Source: SHYQ01 sp041674525 (GTDB lineage: Bacteria > Chloroflexota > Dehalococcoidia > UBA2979). From it: a stretch of 64,000 nt of DNA. Numbering within the stretch: position 1 is the first letter of the stretch; each line of letters begins with the position of its first letter. The notes under the pieces are model-generated. The model was not told where the DNA came from. It did no database searches and worked only from the letters and a program-made list of their open reading frames with translations. Positions 32,797 through 41,341 of this stretch are shown here, piece after piece. The translations under genes and the position numbers were made by a program. The DNA lies in NCBI GenBank assembly GCA_041674525.1, contig JBAYVN010000001.1, positions 1 to 64,000 on the forward strand. The letters run 5' to 3'.

Positions 32797-34083
32797 ATGT
32801 TCCAGCGAACTTCCTCCCGGCGGCGCTTTCTCGCGGGGATCGGGGGCGGGGCCGCCGCGCTCGGGCTGCGCTCGATCGCCTCTGCTGCCAGCGCCCCGCC
32901 GCTCGCGGGTGCGGGGTCGCGCGCCTCGGACCTTCCGGCGCGCGTGGCTGGCGCCCTCCCGTCGAGCCATCTCGCGTGGGTCTGGCAATTCAACCAGGAC
33001 GGCGAGCCGGAGCGTATCCGCGCGAGTCTGGCCGCGCACGGCCTCGGCATCGCGCTGAAGACGCACGACGGCACGGAGTGGATGTCGCGCTACGACACCA
33101 GTCGCAACGCGGTCTCCGGCCCCCGGCGCATCGGCGAGCTGGCGAACTTCTTCGAGGCGGGCGGGGTGCCGTTCCACGCATGGTGCGTCGTGCAGGGCAC
33201 GAACCCCGCGCAGGAGGCGGTGATGGCGCACGACGTGCTGAGCAGCGGCGCGCGCAGCCTCTCGATCGACCTCGAGTCGTACCCGGGGTTCTGGCAGGGG
33301 TCGATGAACGCGGCGAAGCTGTACACGGGCCTGCTCCGGCTCACCCAGCCGGACGCCACGATCATGGTCACGGTGGACGCACGGCCGTGGGAGATCGACC
33401 GCATCCCCCTGGACGTCTTCGCGCCGGCGGCCACGGCGCTCGCGCCACAGGTCTACTGGAGCGACTTCGCCACGCCGCCGAACATCACCAGGTACCGCCT
33501 TGCCGGCGCGGATCCCGGCGCGGCCGGCGTCACGCCCGGCTTCGCGCTGGAGACTGCCGCCCGGAAGCTGAGCGCGTTCGGTCTGCCGATGATGCCCATC
33601 GGGCCGGGCCTGATCGCGGACACCGAGGCGTGGAAGCAGTTCGTCACGGCCGCGTACGCGCGCGAGATGGAGACGCTCTCCGTGTGGCGCTTCGGCACCA
33701 CCTCGCCGCGCGTGCTGGAGTTCCTGCAGGCGAACCCGCCGAGGCTGCGAAGCTACGTCGTGCAGCCCGGGGACACGCTGAGCGGGCTCGCCGCCTCGTG
33801 GAAGACGACCGTGGAGGAGATCGCGAGCGCGAACCGGCTCGCGAACGTCAATATGCTCGTCGTCGGCCAGGTGCTCACGGTGCCCAGGGGCGCCTCGACG
33901 GCCATGCTCGCGAACCGCACGCCCGCGCCAGCCGCACCGAGAGCGACGTACACGGTGCAGCCGGGAGACAGCGTCAGCACGCTCGCGGTGACGTGGAACA
34001 CCACCTCGCAACGCATCGTGGACGCGAACGGACTGGCCAACGCGAACGAGATCCGCATCGGCCAGTCGCTCCGCATCCCCTAG
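32797..34083 (+). CDS. Tat-exported glycosidase-like protein with two LysM domains
   Basis: A 428-residue secreted protein. The twin-arginine signal SRRRFLAGIGGG (from residue 7) predicts folded export with cofactor or rapid folding. The central domain (about 55-310) looks like a TIM barrel of the glycoside-hydrolase type: strands LAWVWQF, GIALKTHDG, FHAWCVVQG, SLSIDLESYPGFW (possible acid pair Asp/Glu) and APQVYWSDF. Two C-terminal LysM modules (SYVVQPGDTLSGLA ... and TYTVQPGDSVSTLA ..., about 325-372 and 385-428) bind N-acetylglucosamine polymers such as peptidoglycan. It is probably a cell-wall-bound hydrolase or a binding protein. The ATG was chosen because it starts the Tat signal with AAGGTGG upstream. 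Confidence 0.8.
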   Translation: MFQRTSSRRRFLAGIGGGAAALGLRSIASAASAPPLAGAGSRASDLPARVAGALPSSHLAWVWQFNQDGEPERIRASLAAHGLGIALKTHDGTEWMSRYDTSRNAVSGPRRIGELANFFEAGGVPFHAWCVVQGTNPAQEAVMAHDVLSSGARSLSIDLESYPGFWQGSMNAAKLYTGLLRLTQPDATIMVTVDARPWEIDRIPLDVFAPAATALAPQVYWSDFATPPNITRYRLAGADPGAAGVTPGFALETAARKLSAFGLPMMPIGPGLIADTEAWKQFVTAAYAREMETLSVWRFGTTSPRVLEFLQANPPRLRSYVVQPGDTLSGLAASWKTTVEEIASANRLANVNMLVVGQVLTVPRGASTAMLANRTPAPAAPRATYTVQPGDSVSTLAVTWNTTSQRIVDANGLANANEIRIGQSLRIP

Positions 34084-34096
34084 CGGGGGGCGCCGG

Positions 34097-34459
34097 CTAG
34101 AGGACGGTGGACTGGCTGTCGCCGCGCATGACGGACAGATGGGACATCGGTGAGCCGGTGTCGCCCGCGCCGTGCCAGTGATCCGTCCCCGCCGTGATCA
34201 GCACGGAGTCACCGGTGCCGATCACGTGCTCGTGCTCGGTGTCCCCCACCTTGCCGATGCCGCTGAGCACCAGCAGCATCTGGTCGCTGGTGTGGCGGTG
34301 CATCTTCGTGCGCGCGCCGGCGGCGAACTGGACGATCGAGGCGGTCACATCCGTCGACCCCTCCGCCACGTTTCGCGCACGGACCTCGCCGATAAAGATG
34401 GCGTCGCCGGTGCGATTGATGCTCTCGCCCTCGCTGGACCGCAGGACCTTCAGGCTCAT
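34097..34459 (-). CDS. small cupin-domain protein
   Basis: A 120-residue single cupin barrel. Motif 1 is FAAGARTKMHRHTSDQMLLVLSG (about 46-68: HxH...Q/E pattern with His57, His59) and motif 2 is GDSVLITAGTDHWHGAGD (about 82-99, His93). This gives a 3-His metal site. Cupins of this size include dioxygenases, isomerases and sugar-binding regulators; no specific function is assigned. The amidohydrolase gene 121 bp away is transcribed in the same direction. Confidence 0.85.
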   Translation of the reverse strand: MSLKVLRSSEGESINRTGDAIFIGEVRARNVAEGSTDVTASIVQFAAGARTKMHRHTSDQMLLVLSGIGKVGDTEHEHVIGTGDSVLITAGTDHWHGAGDTGSPMSHLSVMRGDSQSTVL

Positions 34460-34580
34460 GTCTGGCTCCCTTCAACTCGCTCCGGTCGCAGCATCGCCGC
34501 ATCTCCGCCCGGACTCAAGCGTCAGCGCCCGGAGCGGGGCGACGACGAGGATCGTGGGGCAGCGGGCGACCTCCCGGCGA

Positions 34581-35456
34581 TCAGCCGGTGATCAGATCCT
34601 CCCGCCCCAGGAGCCTCGCCGCGTTATCGCGGAAGATCTTGCGTTGCACCCTCGGGTCGAACTCGTAGGCCGCGAAGTCTCGAATCCACCGCTCCGGCGT
34701 GACGACGGGCCAGTCCGATCCGAAGAGAATCTTGTCCTGGCAGATGGTCCGGGCGTACTGCACCACCAGGGGATCGAAGTACGCCGGCGACCAGCCGCTG
34801 AGGTCCATGTAGACCTTCGGCTTATGTCGCGTGACGGCGAGCCCCTCCTTGTCCCACGGGAACGAGGGGTGCGCGAGGACGATCGTGAGCCCGGGGAAGT
34901 CCGCCGCGACGTCATCGACGTACGGGACGGGCTTCATGTACTCGAGCTTGATGCCGCCGCCCCCCGGCTCGCCGGCGCCCACGCCGGTGGTGCCGGAGTG
35001 GAAGAGGCAGATCAGGCCGAGCTCCTGCGCGCGCTCCCAGAGCGGGTAGAAGCGGACGTCGTTCGCGGCGAAGCGTTGCGTCCCGGCGTGGAACTTCAGC
35101 CCCTTCAGCCCCAGCGCGACCACTTCGTCCAGCCGATCGACGGCGGCGCGGCCCTTGTTGGGGTCGACGCTGCCGAAGCCCATGAAGACGTCCGGATGCC
35201 GCCGGACCGCGTCGCCGATGTAGGACAGCGGCACGGGCGGCACGCCCGTCGCGGTCTCCGCGTCGATGGTGATGAGCACGGCCATCATGTCCAGCGAGCG
35301 GTAGTGGTCCGCCAGCGCGTCCACGTCCATCGGGCGCTGCTCAACGGCGCGCGCGCCGAAGTAGCGCGCCATCGCCGCGGCGCGCGCGAGCTCGCGGGGG
35401 TGCAGCATGGACTCGGGCACGGGGATGTGCACGTGAACGTCGATCGCCGTGACCAC
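34581..35456 (-). CDS. amidohydrolase 2 family metal-dependent hydrolase/decarboxylase
   Basis: A 291-residue TIM-barrel enzyme of the amidohydrolase_2 (ACMSD-like) family. The N-terminal AIDVHVHIP gives the HxH pair (His8, His10). GLKFHAGTQRF (about 119-129), CLFHSGTTGVG and VLAHPSFPW (His residues) and the distal LFGSDWPVVTPERW (catalytic Asp) complete the site. Members decarboxylate or hydrolyse aromatic and 2-pyrone acids. The start is GTG 35456, with GAGGGGGA 5-8 nt upstream. It lies 80 bp downstream of a molybdopterin dehydrogenase gene on the same strand, so the two may form a catabolic operon with the cupin gene. Confidence 0.85.
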   Translation of the reverse strand: MVTAIDVHVHIPVPESMLHPRELARAAAMARYFGARAVEQRPMDVDALADHYRSLDMMAVLITIDAETATGVPPVPLSYIGDAVRRHPDVFMGFGSVDPNKGRAAVDRLDEVVALGLKGLKFHAGTQRFAANDVRFYPLWERAQELGLICLFHSGTTGVGAGEPGGGGIKLEYMKPVPYVDDVAADFPGLTIVLAHPSFPWDKEGLAVTRHKPKVYMDLSGWSPAYFDPLVVQYARTICQDKILFGSDWPVVTPERWIRDFAAYEFDPRVQRKIFRDNAARLLGREDLITG

Positions 35457-35536
35457 GATGTCCCCCTCAGCACGGGCCGCCTCGTGCGGCGCGCACCGGG
35501 ATCTTCGCGCGGGTGGCGCCGGGGCGCGAGCCAGTC

Positions 35537-37825
35537 CTACTTCCCGTCGCGGGCGAGCAACTCCTCCAGGACCACGCGCGGCGAGGCGGGGAGGTGACGT
35601 ACCCGGATGCCGATGGCGTCGTAGATTGCGTTCGCGACGGCGGCCATCGGCGGGACGATGGGCACCTCGCCCACGCCACGCACGCCGTAGGGGTGTCCCG
35701 GGTTCGGCGACTCGACGAGCACCGTCTCGATCTGCGGCAGGTCGTTCGCGACGGGCATGCGATAGTCCAGGAAGCTGGGGTTCAGCATGTGGCCGTCCGG
35801 CGCGTACAGGTACTCCTCGTGCAGTGCCTGGCCGATGCCCTGCGCCGCGCCGCCCTGGATCTGACCCTCGGCGTACGAGGGATGGATCGCGGTGCCTACG
35901 TCCTGGACGGCTGTGTAGCGCAGGATGGTGACCTTGCCGGTCTCCGGATCCACCTCGACATCGCAGATGTGCGTCGCAAGCGTCGCCCCCACGCCGCCGG
36001 GCTTGACGGCGGCGTGCCCCTGCACCTGCGCTCCAGTCGCCCCCAGCTCCGCGGCGATCTGTTTGAAGGTGAGGGACTTCCCCTCTGGCCCGCGGATCAC
36101 GCCATCCTCGTCGTACGACACCAGCGAGGTGTCCACGGACCAGATCTGAGCTGCCCGCGCGACCAGCTGGCGCTTGATGTCCTGTCCCGCCTCGTACACC
36201 GCCCAGCCTGTGGCGAACGTGGTGCGGCTGCCGCCCGTGTTTGCCGTGAAGCCGATGGACTCCGTGTTGCCGACGAACGAGCCGACGTCCTCGTACGGGA
36301 TGCCCATGGTCTCCGCGAACTGCATGGCGAGGCCCGCGCGCTGCCCGCCGATGTCCACCGATCCGGTGACCAGCGTCACCGTCCCGTCGCGGTTGACCGT
36401 GGCGTAGGCTGCGGAGTCGTTGCCGCCGTTGAACCAGAACCCGCTGGCCACGCCGCGCCCCACGTACGGGCCGTGCAGCTCGGAGCGATAGTGCGGGCTC
36501 TGCTGCGCCGCGCGCAGCACCTGCTCTGTGCCGATGTTGCCGTGCGGCACGCCCTCCGACCGGCGCGTGCCCTGCCTCGAGGCGTTCTTCATGCGCAGCT
36601 CGAGCGGGTCGATGTGCAACTGCTCCGCGATCTCGTCGAGCACGGACTCCACCGCGAACGCCGCCTGCGCCGCGCCCGGCGCGCGGAAGGAGCCGGTCTT
36701 CGGCTTGTTGACCACCACCTCGTACCCCTCGATGTAGTGGTTCGGCAGGTCGTACGGCGCGAGCGCGGTGCGCGCGCCACCGGGCACCGGCGCGCCGGGG
36801 AAGGCGCCGCACTCGTAGCCCAGGTGCACCTCGCCGGCCACCAGCGTGCCGTCGCGCTTCGCGCCGATCTTGGCGCGCGTCCGCGTGGAGGGCGTGGGGC
36901 CGCTGGCCTCGAACACCTCGGCACGGGTCATGGTGGTGTGGACCGGGCGGCCGGTCTTCTTCGACAGGATCGCCACGATCGGCTCGAGGTTGATGATCAG
37001 CCGCCCGCCGAAGCCGCCGCCGATCTCCATCGGCACGACCTTCACTTTCGACGTCGGCAGGCCGACGAGCGGCGCGATCGCGTCGCGCGCGCCGAAGGCG
37101 CCCTGCGTGCTGGTCCACACCGTCAGGTGGCCGTCCGTGTTCCAGAACGCCGTCGCCGTCAGCGGCTCGATGTAGCCCTGGTGCGCGCTCGACGTGGAGA
37201 ACTCGCGCTCGATCACGATGTCGGAATCCGCGAACCCCTGGTCCACGTCGCCCAGCCTGATCTCCAGGCGCCGCGCGCGGTTCGTCTGCCGCCCGTCGAC
37301 GGGGTCGAACAGGCCGTCCGCGTCCGCGGTGAACTCCGGGTCATGGAGCAGCGGCGCGTCCGGAGCCAGCGCCTCCTCCAGGCTCATCACCGCGGGGAGC
37401 ACCTCGTACTCGACCTCGATCGCCTCCATCGCATCCTCGGCCAGGTGCGGGTCGGTGGCGGCCACGGCGGCGACGGCCTGTCCTTTGAACAGCACTTTCT
37501 CGCTCGCGATCAGCACCTCGCGCGTCCACTCGATGGGCACCGGGCCGCGCGCCGAGGCGACCAGCCGGTGTGCCAGATGGGGGAAGTCGGCGGCGGTGAT
37601 GACCGCCTTCACCCCGGGCATCGCCAGCGCCCTCGAGGCGTCGATATGCTTGATGCGAGCGTGCGCGTGCGGGCTGCGCTTCACGCGTGCGTACAGCGTG
37701 CCCACGGGGCGCGCGTCCACCCCGTACTCGGCGCGACCGGTGACCTTGTCCGCCCCGTCCGGCCGGATCGGACGCGTCCCCACCACTCGATAGCCGCTCG
37801 CCGGAGCCTCGTGTGCCGTCGTCAT
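35537..37825 (-). CDS. xanthine dehydrogenase family protein, molybdopterin-binding subunit
   Basis: A 762-residue large subunit of the molybdenum hydroxylase family. Domain order: N-terminal (about 15-150) then MoCo-binding half with EIGGGFGGRLIINLEPI (about 270-286), GSFRAPGAAQAAFAVESVLDE (about 379-399), GGSRTTFATG and the terminal GVRGVGEVPIVPP containing the catalytic Glu720. The Glu and the absence of an AYRCSFR selenated/S-selanyl-Cys loop fit xanthine/aldehyde hydroxylases rather than CO dehydrogenase. FAD (medium) and 2Fe-2S (small) subunits are not in the window, so it is an orphan or pairs in trans. ATG 37825 has AAAGGTG 7 nt upstream. Divergent from the globin-sensor gene. Confidence 0.88.
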   Translation of the reverse strand: MTTAHEAPASGYRVVGTRPIRPDGADKVTGRAEYGVDARPVGTLYARVKRSPHAHARIKHIDASRALAMPGVKAVITAADFPHLAHRLVASARGPVPIEWTREVLIASEKVLFKGQAVAAVAATDPHLAEDAMEAIEVEYEVLPAVMSLEEALAPDAPLLHDPEFTADADGLFDPVDGRQTNRARRLEIRLGDVDQGFADSDIVIEREFSTSSAHQGYIEPLTATAFWNTDGHLTVWTSTQGAFGARDAIAPLVGLPTSKVKVVPMEIGGGFGGRLIINLEPIVAILSKKTGRPVHTTMTRAEVFEASGPTPSTRTRAKIGAKRDGTLVAGEVHLGYECGAFPGAPVPGGARTALAPYDLPNHYIEGYEVVVNKPKTGSFRAPGAAQAAFAVESVLDEIAEQLHIDPLELRMKNASRQGTRRSEGVPHGNIGTEQVLRAAQQSPHYRSELHGPYVGRGVASGFWFNGGNDSAAYATVNRDGTVTLVTGSVDIGGQRAGLAMQFAETMGIPYEDVGSFVGNTESIGFTANTGGSRTTFATGWAVYEAGQDIKRQLVARAAQIWSVDTSLVSYDEDGVIRGPEGKSLTFKQIAAELGATGAQVQGHAAVKPGGVGATLATHICDVEVDPETGKVTILRYTAVQDVGTAIHPSYAEGQIQGGAAQGIGQALHEEYLYAPDGHMLNPSFLDYRMPVANDLPQIETVLVESPNPGHPYGVRGVGEVPIVPPMAAVANAIYDAIGIRVRHLPASPRVVLEELLARDGK

Positions 37826-38133
37826 CGTCGTCACCTTTCCGTGGCATGGCCGAGGCGTGGCCGGGGCGTAGCCGTCGCGTGCGGCGCCATGGTACTCCGC
37901 CCCGGAGCGACGACGAACCGCGCCGAGCAGCACGGTGGCACGGCCGCAGAGCCCGCGCCCCCTCCGGCGGCCCTGCGCGCCCGCTGAGGATGCGGCGACG
38001 CCGCGCTGACGCTGGCAGGACGATGCGCTGACATCCGGCGTTCCGCAGGGAATCCCCCGATCCGCGGTCGCGGGCGCTCGCACGACGATACCCGGGAGCC
38101 GCGAGTGCACACGCCCCGCTCGGAGGAGATGAC
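37826..38133. promoter_or_regulatory. 308 bp divergent intergenic region with 11-bp tandem repeats
   Basis: No gene is supported here. Near the dehydrogenase start, three imperfect 11 bp units lie head to tail: gcatggccgag (37844-37854), gcgtggccggg (37855-37865), gcgtagccgtc (37866-37876). Helical-turn spacing suits a regulator that binds tandem sites. The other end carries GGAGGAG, the ribosome site of the gene at 38134. I see no clear promoter hexamers. Confidence 0.35.
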
Positions 38134-39753
38134 ATGGCGACCACGCTTGCCCCGGCACGCGAATCCCTCACCCGCAAGTACCGCATCGACGCCGCCGATC
38201 TCCGCCTGCGCCTGGCGTGGGCACGCCTGACGGACGCTGATGCCGAGCGCGTGCGCGCCGCTGCCTCGTACCTGCGCGACGAGGCGGACGAGATCGTCCG
38301 GGAGTTCTACGACCATTCCTTCGCGTTCGCCCCCTTCGCCGAGAAGGTCGCCGAGTCGCACAGCGACCGCTCGCGGCTGGAGGCGACGCAGCGCGGGTAC
38401 CTGCTCTCGCTGCTGGACTGCCGCATCGACGACGCGTACGTGGAGGGGCGGCTCGCGATCGGGGATCGGCACGCGGCGCTGGACGTGAAGCCACGCTGGA
38501 ACGTGGGGAACTACGCCATCTACGGCGACATCCTCTTCCGGAGGCTGGTGCGTCACCTGCGTGGCGAGGAGCTCACCGAGACGATCATCGCCCTGCAGAA
38601 GGTGCTGACCTTCGACATGTCGCTGGCGGTGGAGTCCTATGTGGGTGGGCTGCTGGACCGCCTGGTGGACCTCAACTTCCGCCTTGGGCCCTCGGCGGCC
38701 CTGCTCGCGGAGGGGAGCAACCAGGTCAGCATCGCGGCCAAGGAGATCGCCGACGCCGTGCAGCAGATCGCGGGCGGGGTCACCGACCAGATGAACGCGC
38801 TCTTCGCCGCGCACAACACCGTGGACACGCTCTCTGAGTCGATCGGCTCGGTGGCGGAGGGCGCCGCCGAGCAGGCGCGTGAGACGGACGGCGCCATGCA
38901 GAACTTCGACTCGATGCAACGCTCGCTGGACGCGGTCGCCGCCTCCTCGCAGTCCGCGGCGCTGAACTCCTCGGCCGCGACCGCTGCCGCCGAGGAGGGG
39001 CGTGTCTCCACGGAGGAGATGGTCGCGGCGATGGGCGTGATCACGGAGGCGGTCTCCTCCACCTCGGAGCGCATCGAGACGCTCTCCGCGTCCGGCCAGG
39101 AGATCGGCGCGATCACCAAGACGATCGCCGCGATCGCGGATCAGACCAACCTGCTCGCGCTGAACGCGGCGATCGAGGCGGCACGCGCGGGGGAGCAGGG
39201 CCGCGGATTCGCCGTCGTCGCGGACGAGGTGCGCACGCTCGCCGAACGCTCCCGCTCGGCGGCGGCGGACATCGGCAAGCTGATCCAGGGCGTGCAGGGA
39301 CACGTGGACGCCTCGGCGCGTGCGATGCGCGAGATGGTGAACGACGTCGAGGGCGGGGCAGCGAAGGCTCGGGCGGCCGGCGAGCGGCTTCACCGCATCG
39401 TGGAGTCCACGACGGAGCTCGGCCACCAGATTGCCTCGATCGCCGTCGATGCTGAGCACGCAGCGGCGTCGGCCAGCGCGCTGGCGACCACGGTGAGCAG
39501 CGTCGGCGGGCTCGCGCGCACGAACGACGCCACGGCGACGGAGATGCATGCGAAGAGCGCGTCCGTGGTGGCGCAGCTCGTGAGCGCCTCAGCGGTCGCG
39601 GAGCAGACCGCCGCCGCCTCCGAGGAGGTGTCCGCCAGCACCGAGGAGGTCACGGCCCAGATCGGCGAGATCGCCGGGCAGGCCGACCGGCTTCGCGTGC
39701 TCGCCGGGGAGCTCCACGAGTTCCTCGCGCGGGTCGGCGCGCTCGCCGAGTAG
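38134..39753 (+). CDS. globin-coupled methyl-accepting chemotaxis protein (HemAT-like)
   Basis: A 539-residue soluble chemoreceptor. The N-terminal globin-sensor (protoglobin) domain (about 15-175) has proximal His113 in LAIGDRHAALDVKPRWNVGNYAIYG, the family's IGxxH...KxxW...Y signature, so it probably binds heme and senses O2 or NO. The rest is a coiled-coil signalling domain (about 190-535) with the hairpin tip IADQTNLLALNAAIEAARAGEQGRGFAVVADEVRTLAERS (about 334-373), which contacts CheA and CheW. There is no transmembrane segment. It implies a motile or chemotaxis-competent cell, but no che genes are in the window. GGAGGAGATGAC precedes the ATG. Confidence 0.92.
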   Translation: MATTLAPARESLTRKYRIDAADLRLRLAWARLTDADAERVRAAASYLRDEADEIVREFYDHSFAFAPFAEKVAESHSDRSRLEATQRGYLLSLLDCRIDDAYVEGRLAIGDRHAALDVKPRWNVGNYAIYGDILFRRLVRHLRGEELTETIIALQKVLTFDMSLAVESYVGGLLDRLVDLNFRLGPSAALLAEGSNQVSIAAKEIADAVQQIAGGVTDQMNALFAAHNTVDTLSESIGSVAEGAAEQARETDGAMQNFDSMQRSLDAVAASSQSAALNSSAATAAAEEGRVSTEEMVAAMGVITEAVSSTSERIETLSASGQEIGAITKTIAAIADQTNLLALNAAIEAARAGEQGRGFAVVADEVRTLAERSRSAAADIGKLIQGVQGHVDASARAMREMVNDVEGGAAKARAAGERLHRIVESTTELGHQIASIAVDAEHAAASASALATTVSSVGGLARTNDATATEMHAKSASVVAQLVSASAVAEQTAAASEEVSASTEEVTAQIGEIAGQADRLRVLAGELHEFLARVGALAE

Positions 39754-39826
39754 CGCGCAAGGCGCGGCACCGCGGACGGGAGACGCGAACTCCCGTCCGC
39801 GGCCGCGCGCGGCCAGTGCGCCCCGG

Positions 39827-41341
39827 TCAGCCGGCCACGGGCCACCCGAGCAGCGCCCGCACGCGCGCCAGGTCCAGGTGCCCGCGGACAACGTCCGCCA
39901 GCCGATCGAACTCCGCCTCCCGGCGGTCCCCGGCGCCCATCGCCGCCACGTCGCTCCAGCCGAGGGATCGCAGGAACGTGCGCCGGAACGCGTCGTTCGT
40001 GAAGAGGCCGTGCAGGTACGTCCCGGCGATCCGCCCGTCCAGCGAGACGGCGCCGTCCTCATGCCCGTCGAGGCGCAACAACGGGTCGAGGGCCGCGGAG
40101 GTCGCCGTGGTGCGTCCCATGTGGATCTCGTAGCCCGCGACGGAGTGTCCCCGCAGCGGCGCCCACGCGCCCCGGGCCGCCGCGACGTGCCCGGTCGCGC
40201 GACGAGTCGTCTTCTCCTCCACGAAGGTGGTCTCCAGCGGCAGGAGCGCGAGGCCGTCGGTCATCGTCCCGGCCTCCGCCTCCACGCCCGCGGGATCGAG
40301 CAGGCGCTCCCCGAGCATCTGCATGCCCCCGCAGACGCCGAGCACGACGCCGCCGCTCTCGGCGTACGCACGGACAGCGCGGTCCAGGCCGCGCTCGCGG
40401 AGCCAGCGCAGGTCGGCGACGGTCGCGCGGGTGCCGGGGATGATGAGCAGGGCCGGGCGTCCGAGGTCCTCGAGCCGCTCGACGTAACGCAGGGCGACGC
40501 CGGGCTCCGCCGCCAGCGGATCGAAGTCATCGAAGTTGGCGATGCGCGGCAGGTGCAGCACGGCGATGTCGAGCAGGCCCGCCTCGGACCCCGCGGGCGC
40601 GGCCGGCCGGTCCGCCCGCTCGATGGCGACGGCGTCCTCAGGCGCGACCCCGAGGTCGTCGATCCAGGGGATGACGCCGAGCACCGCCACGCCCGTCCGC
40701 TCCTCCACGTCGCGGATCGCGGGCGCGAGCAGCGCTGGGTCGCCACGGAAGCGGTTGATCACGAGCCCGCCCACGAGCGCGCGATCCTCGGGCGGCAGGA
40801 GCGCGAGCGTGCCGACGAAGTGGGCGAAGACACCCCCGCGATCGATGTCGCCAACGAGCAGCACTCGCGCCCCCGCGTACCTCGCGACGCTCATGTTCAC
40901 GATGTCGTGCGCGTACAGGTTAGGCTCCGCCGGGCTGCCCGCGCCCTCGGCGACCACGAGGTCGAACTCCGCGCGCAGCAGGTCCAGGGCGCGCGTGACG
41001 TGGGGCCAGAGCTCGGCGCGGCGATCGAAGTCGGCGCTGGTCAGCACCCCCGCGGGGCGACCGTTGAGCACCACCTGCGACGTGCGATCGCCCTGCGGCT
41101 TGAGCAGCACCGGGTTCATCTCGACGCGCGGCGCGAGCCCGGCGGCCGCCGCCTGCTCGGACTGAGCGCGCCCGATCTCCAGGCCATCCGGAGTGACATC
41201 GGCATTGTTCGACATGTTCTGCGCCTTGAACGGCGCCACCCGCACGCCGTCCTGCGCGAAGATCCGGCACAGCGCCGTCACCAGCACCGACTTCCCGACC
41301 GAGGATGCCGTGCCCACCACCATCAGCACGGGCGCGGTCAC
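39827..41341 (-). CDS. cobQ: cobyric acid synthase
   Basis: A 504-residue amidotransferase that makes cobyric acid by ATP- and glutamine-dependent amidation of carboxyls b, d, e and g. The N-terminal P-loop-like VVGTASSVGKSVLVTALCR, then PFKAQNMSNNADVTPDG and EMNPVLLKPQGDRTSQV are classic CobQ stretches. The C-terminal glutaminase-like domain has nucleophile Cys in GVCGGMQMLGE (about residue 332) and His in GTYLHGLF (about 456). The start GTG 41341 overlaps the cobB stop by 4 nt (GTGA). It is third in the riboswitch-controlled operon btuF-cobB-cobQ. Confidence 0.96.
   Translation of the reverse strand: MTAPVLMVVGTASSVGKSVLVTALCRIFAQDGVRVAPFKAQNMSNNADVTPDGLEIGRAQSEQAAAAGLAPRVEMNPVLLKPQGDRTSQVVLNGRPAGVLTSADFDRRAELWPHVTRALDLLRAEFDLVVAEGAGSPAEPNLYAHDIVNMSVARYAGARVLLVGDIDRGGVFAHFVGTLALLPPEDRALVGGLVINRFRGDPALLAPAIRDVEERTGVAVLGVIPWIDDLGVAPEDAVAIERADRPAAPAGSEAGLLDIAVLHLPRIANFDDFDPLAAEPGVALRYVERLEDLGRPALLIIPGTRATVADLRWLRERGLDRAVRAYAESGGVVLGVCGGMQMLGERLLDPAGVEAEAGTMTDGLALLPLETTFVEEKTTRRATGHVAAARGAWAPLRGHSVAGYEIHMGRTTATSAALDPLLRLDGHEDGAVSLDGRIAGTYLHGLFTNDAFRRTFLRSLGWSDVAAMGAGDRREAEFDRLADVVRGHLDLARVRALLGWPVAG

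Noticed and set aside
34581..37118. 845-codon open frame joining the amidohydrolase with antisense-like sequence of the dehydrogenase region
   Set aside because: Only the first 291 codons from 35456 match a family; the upstream extension overlaps the dehydrogenase gene out of frame.
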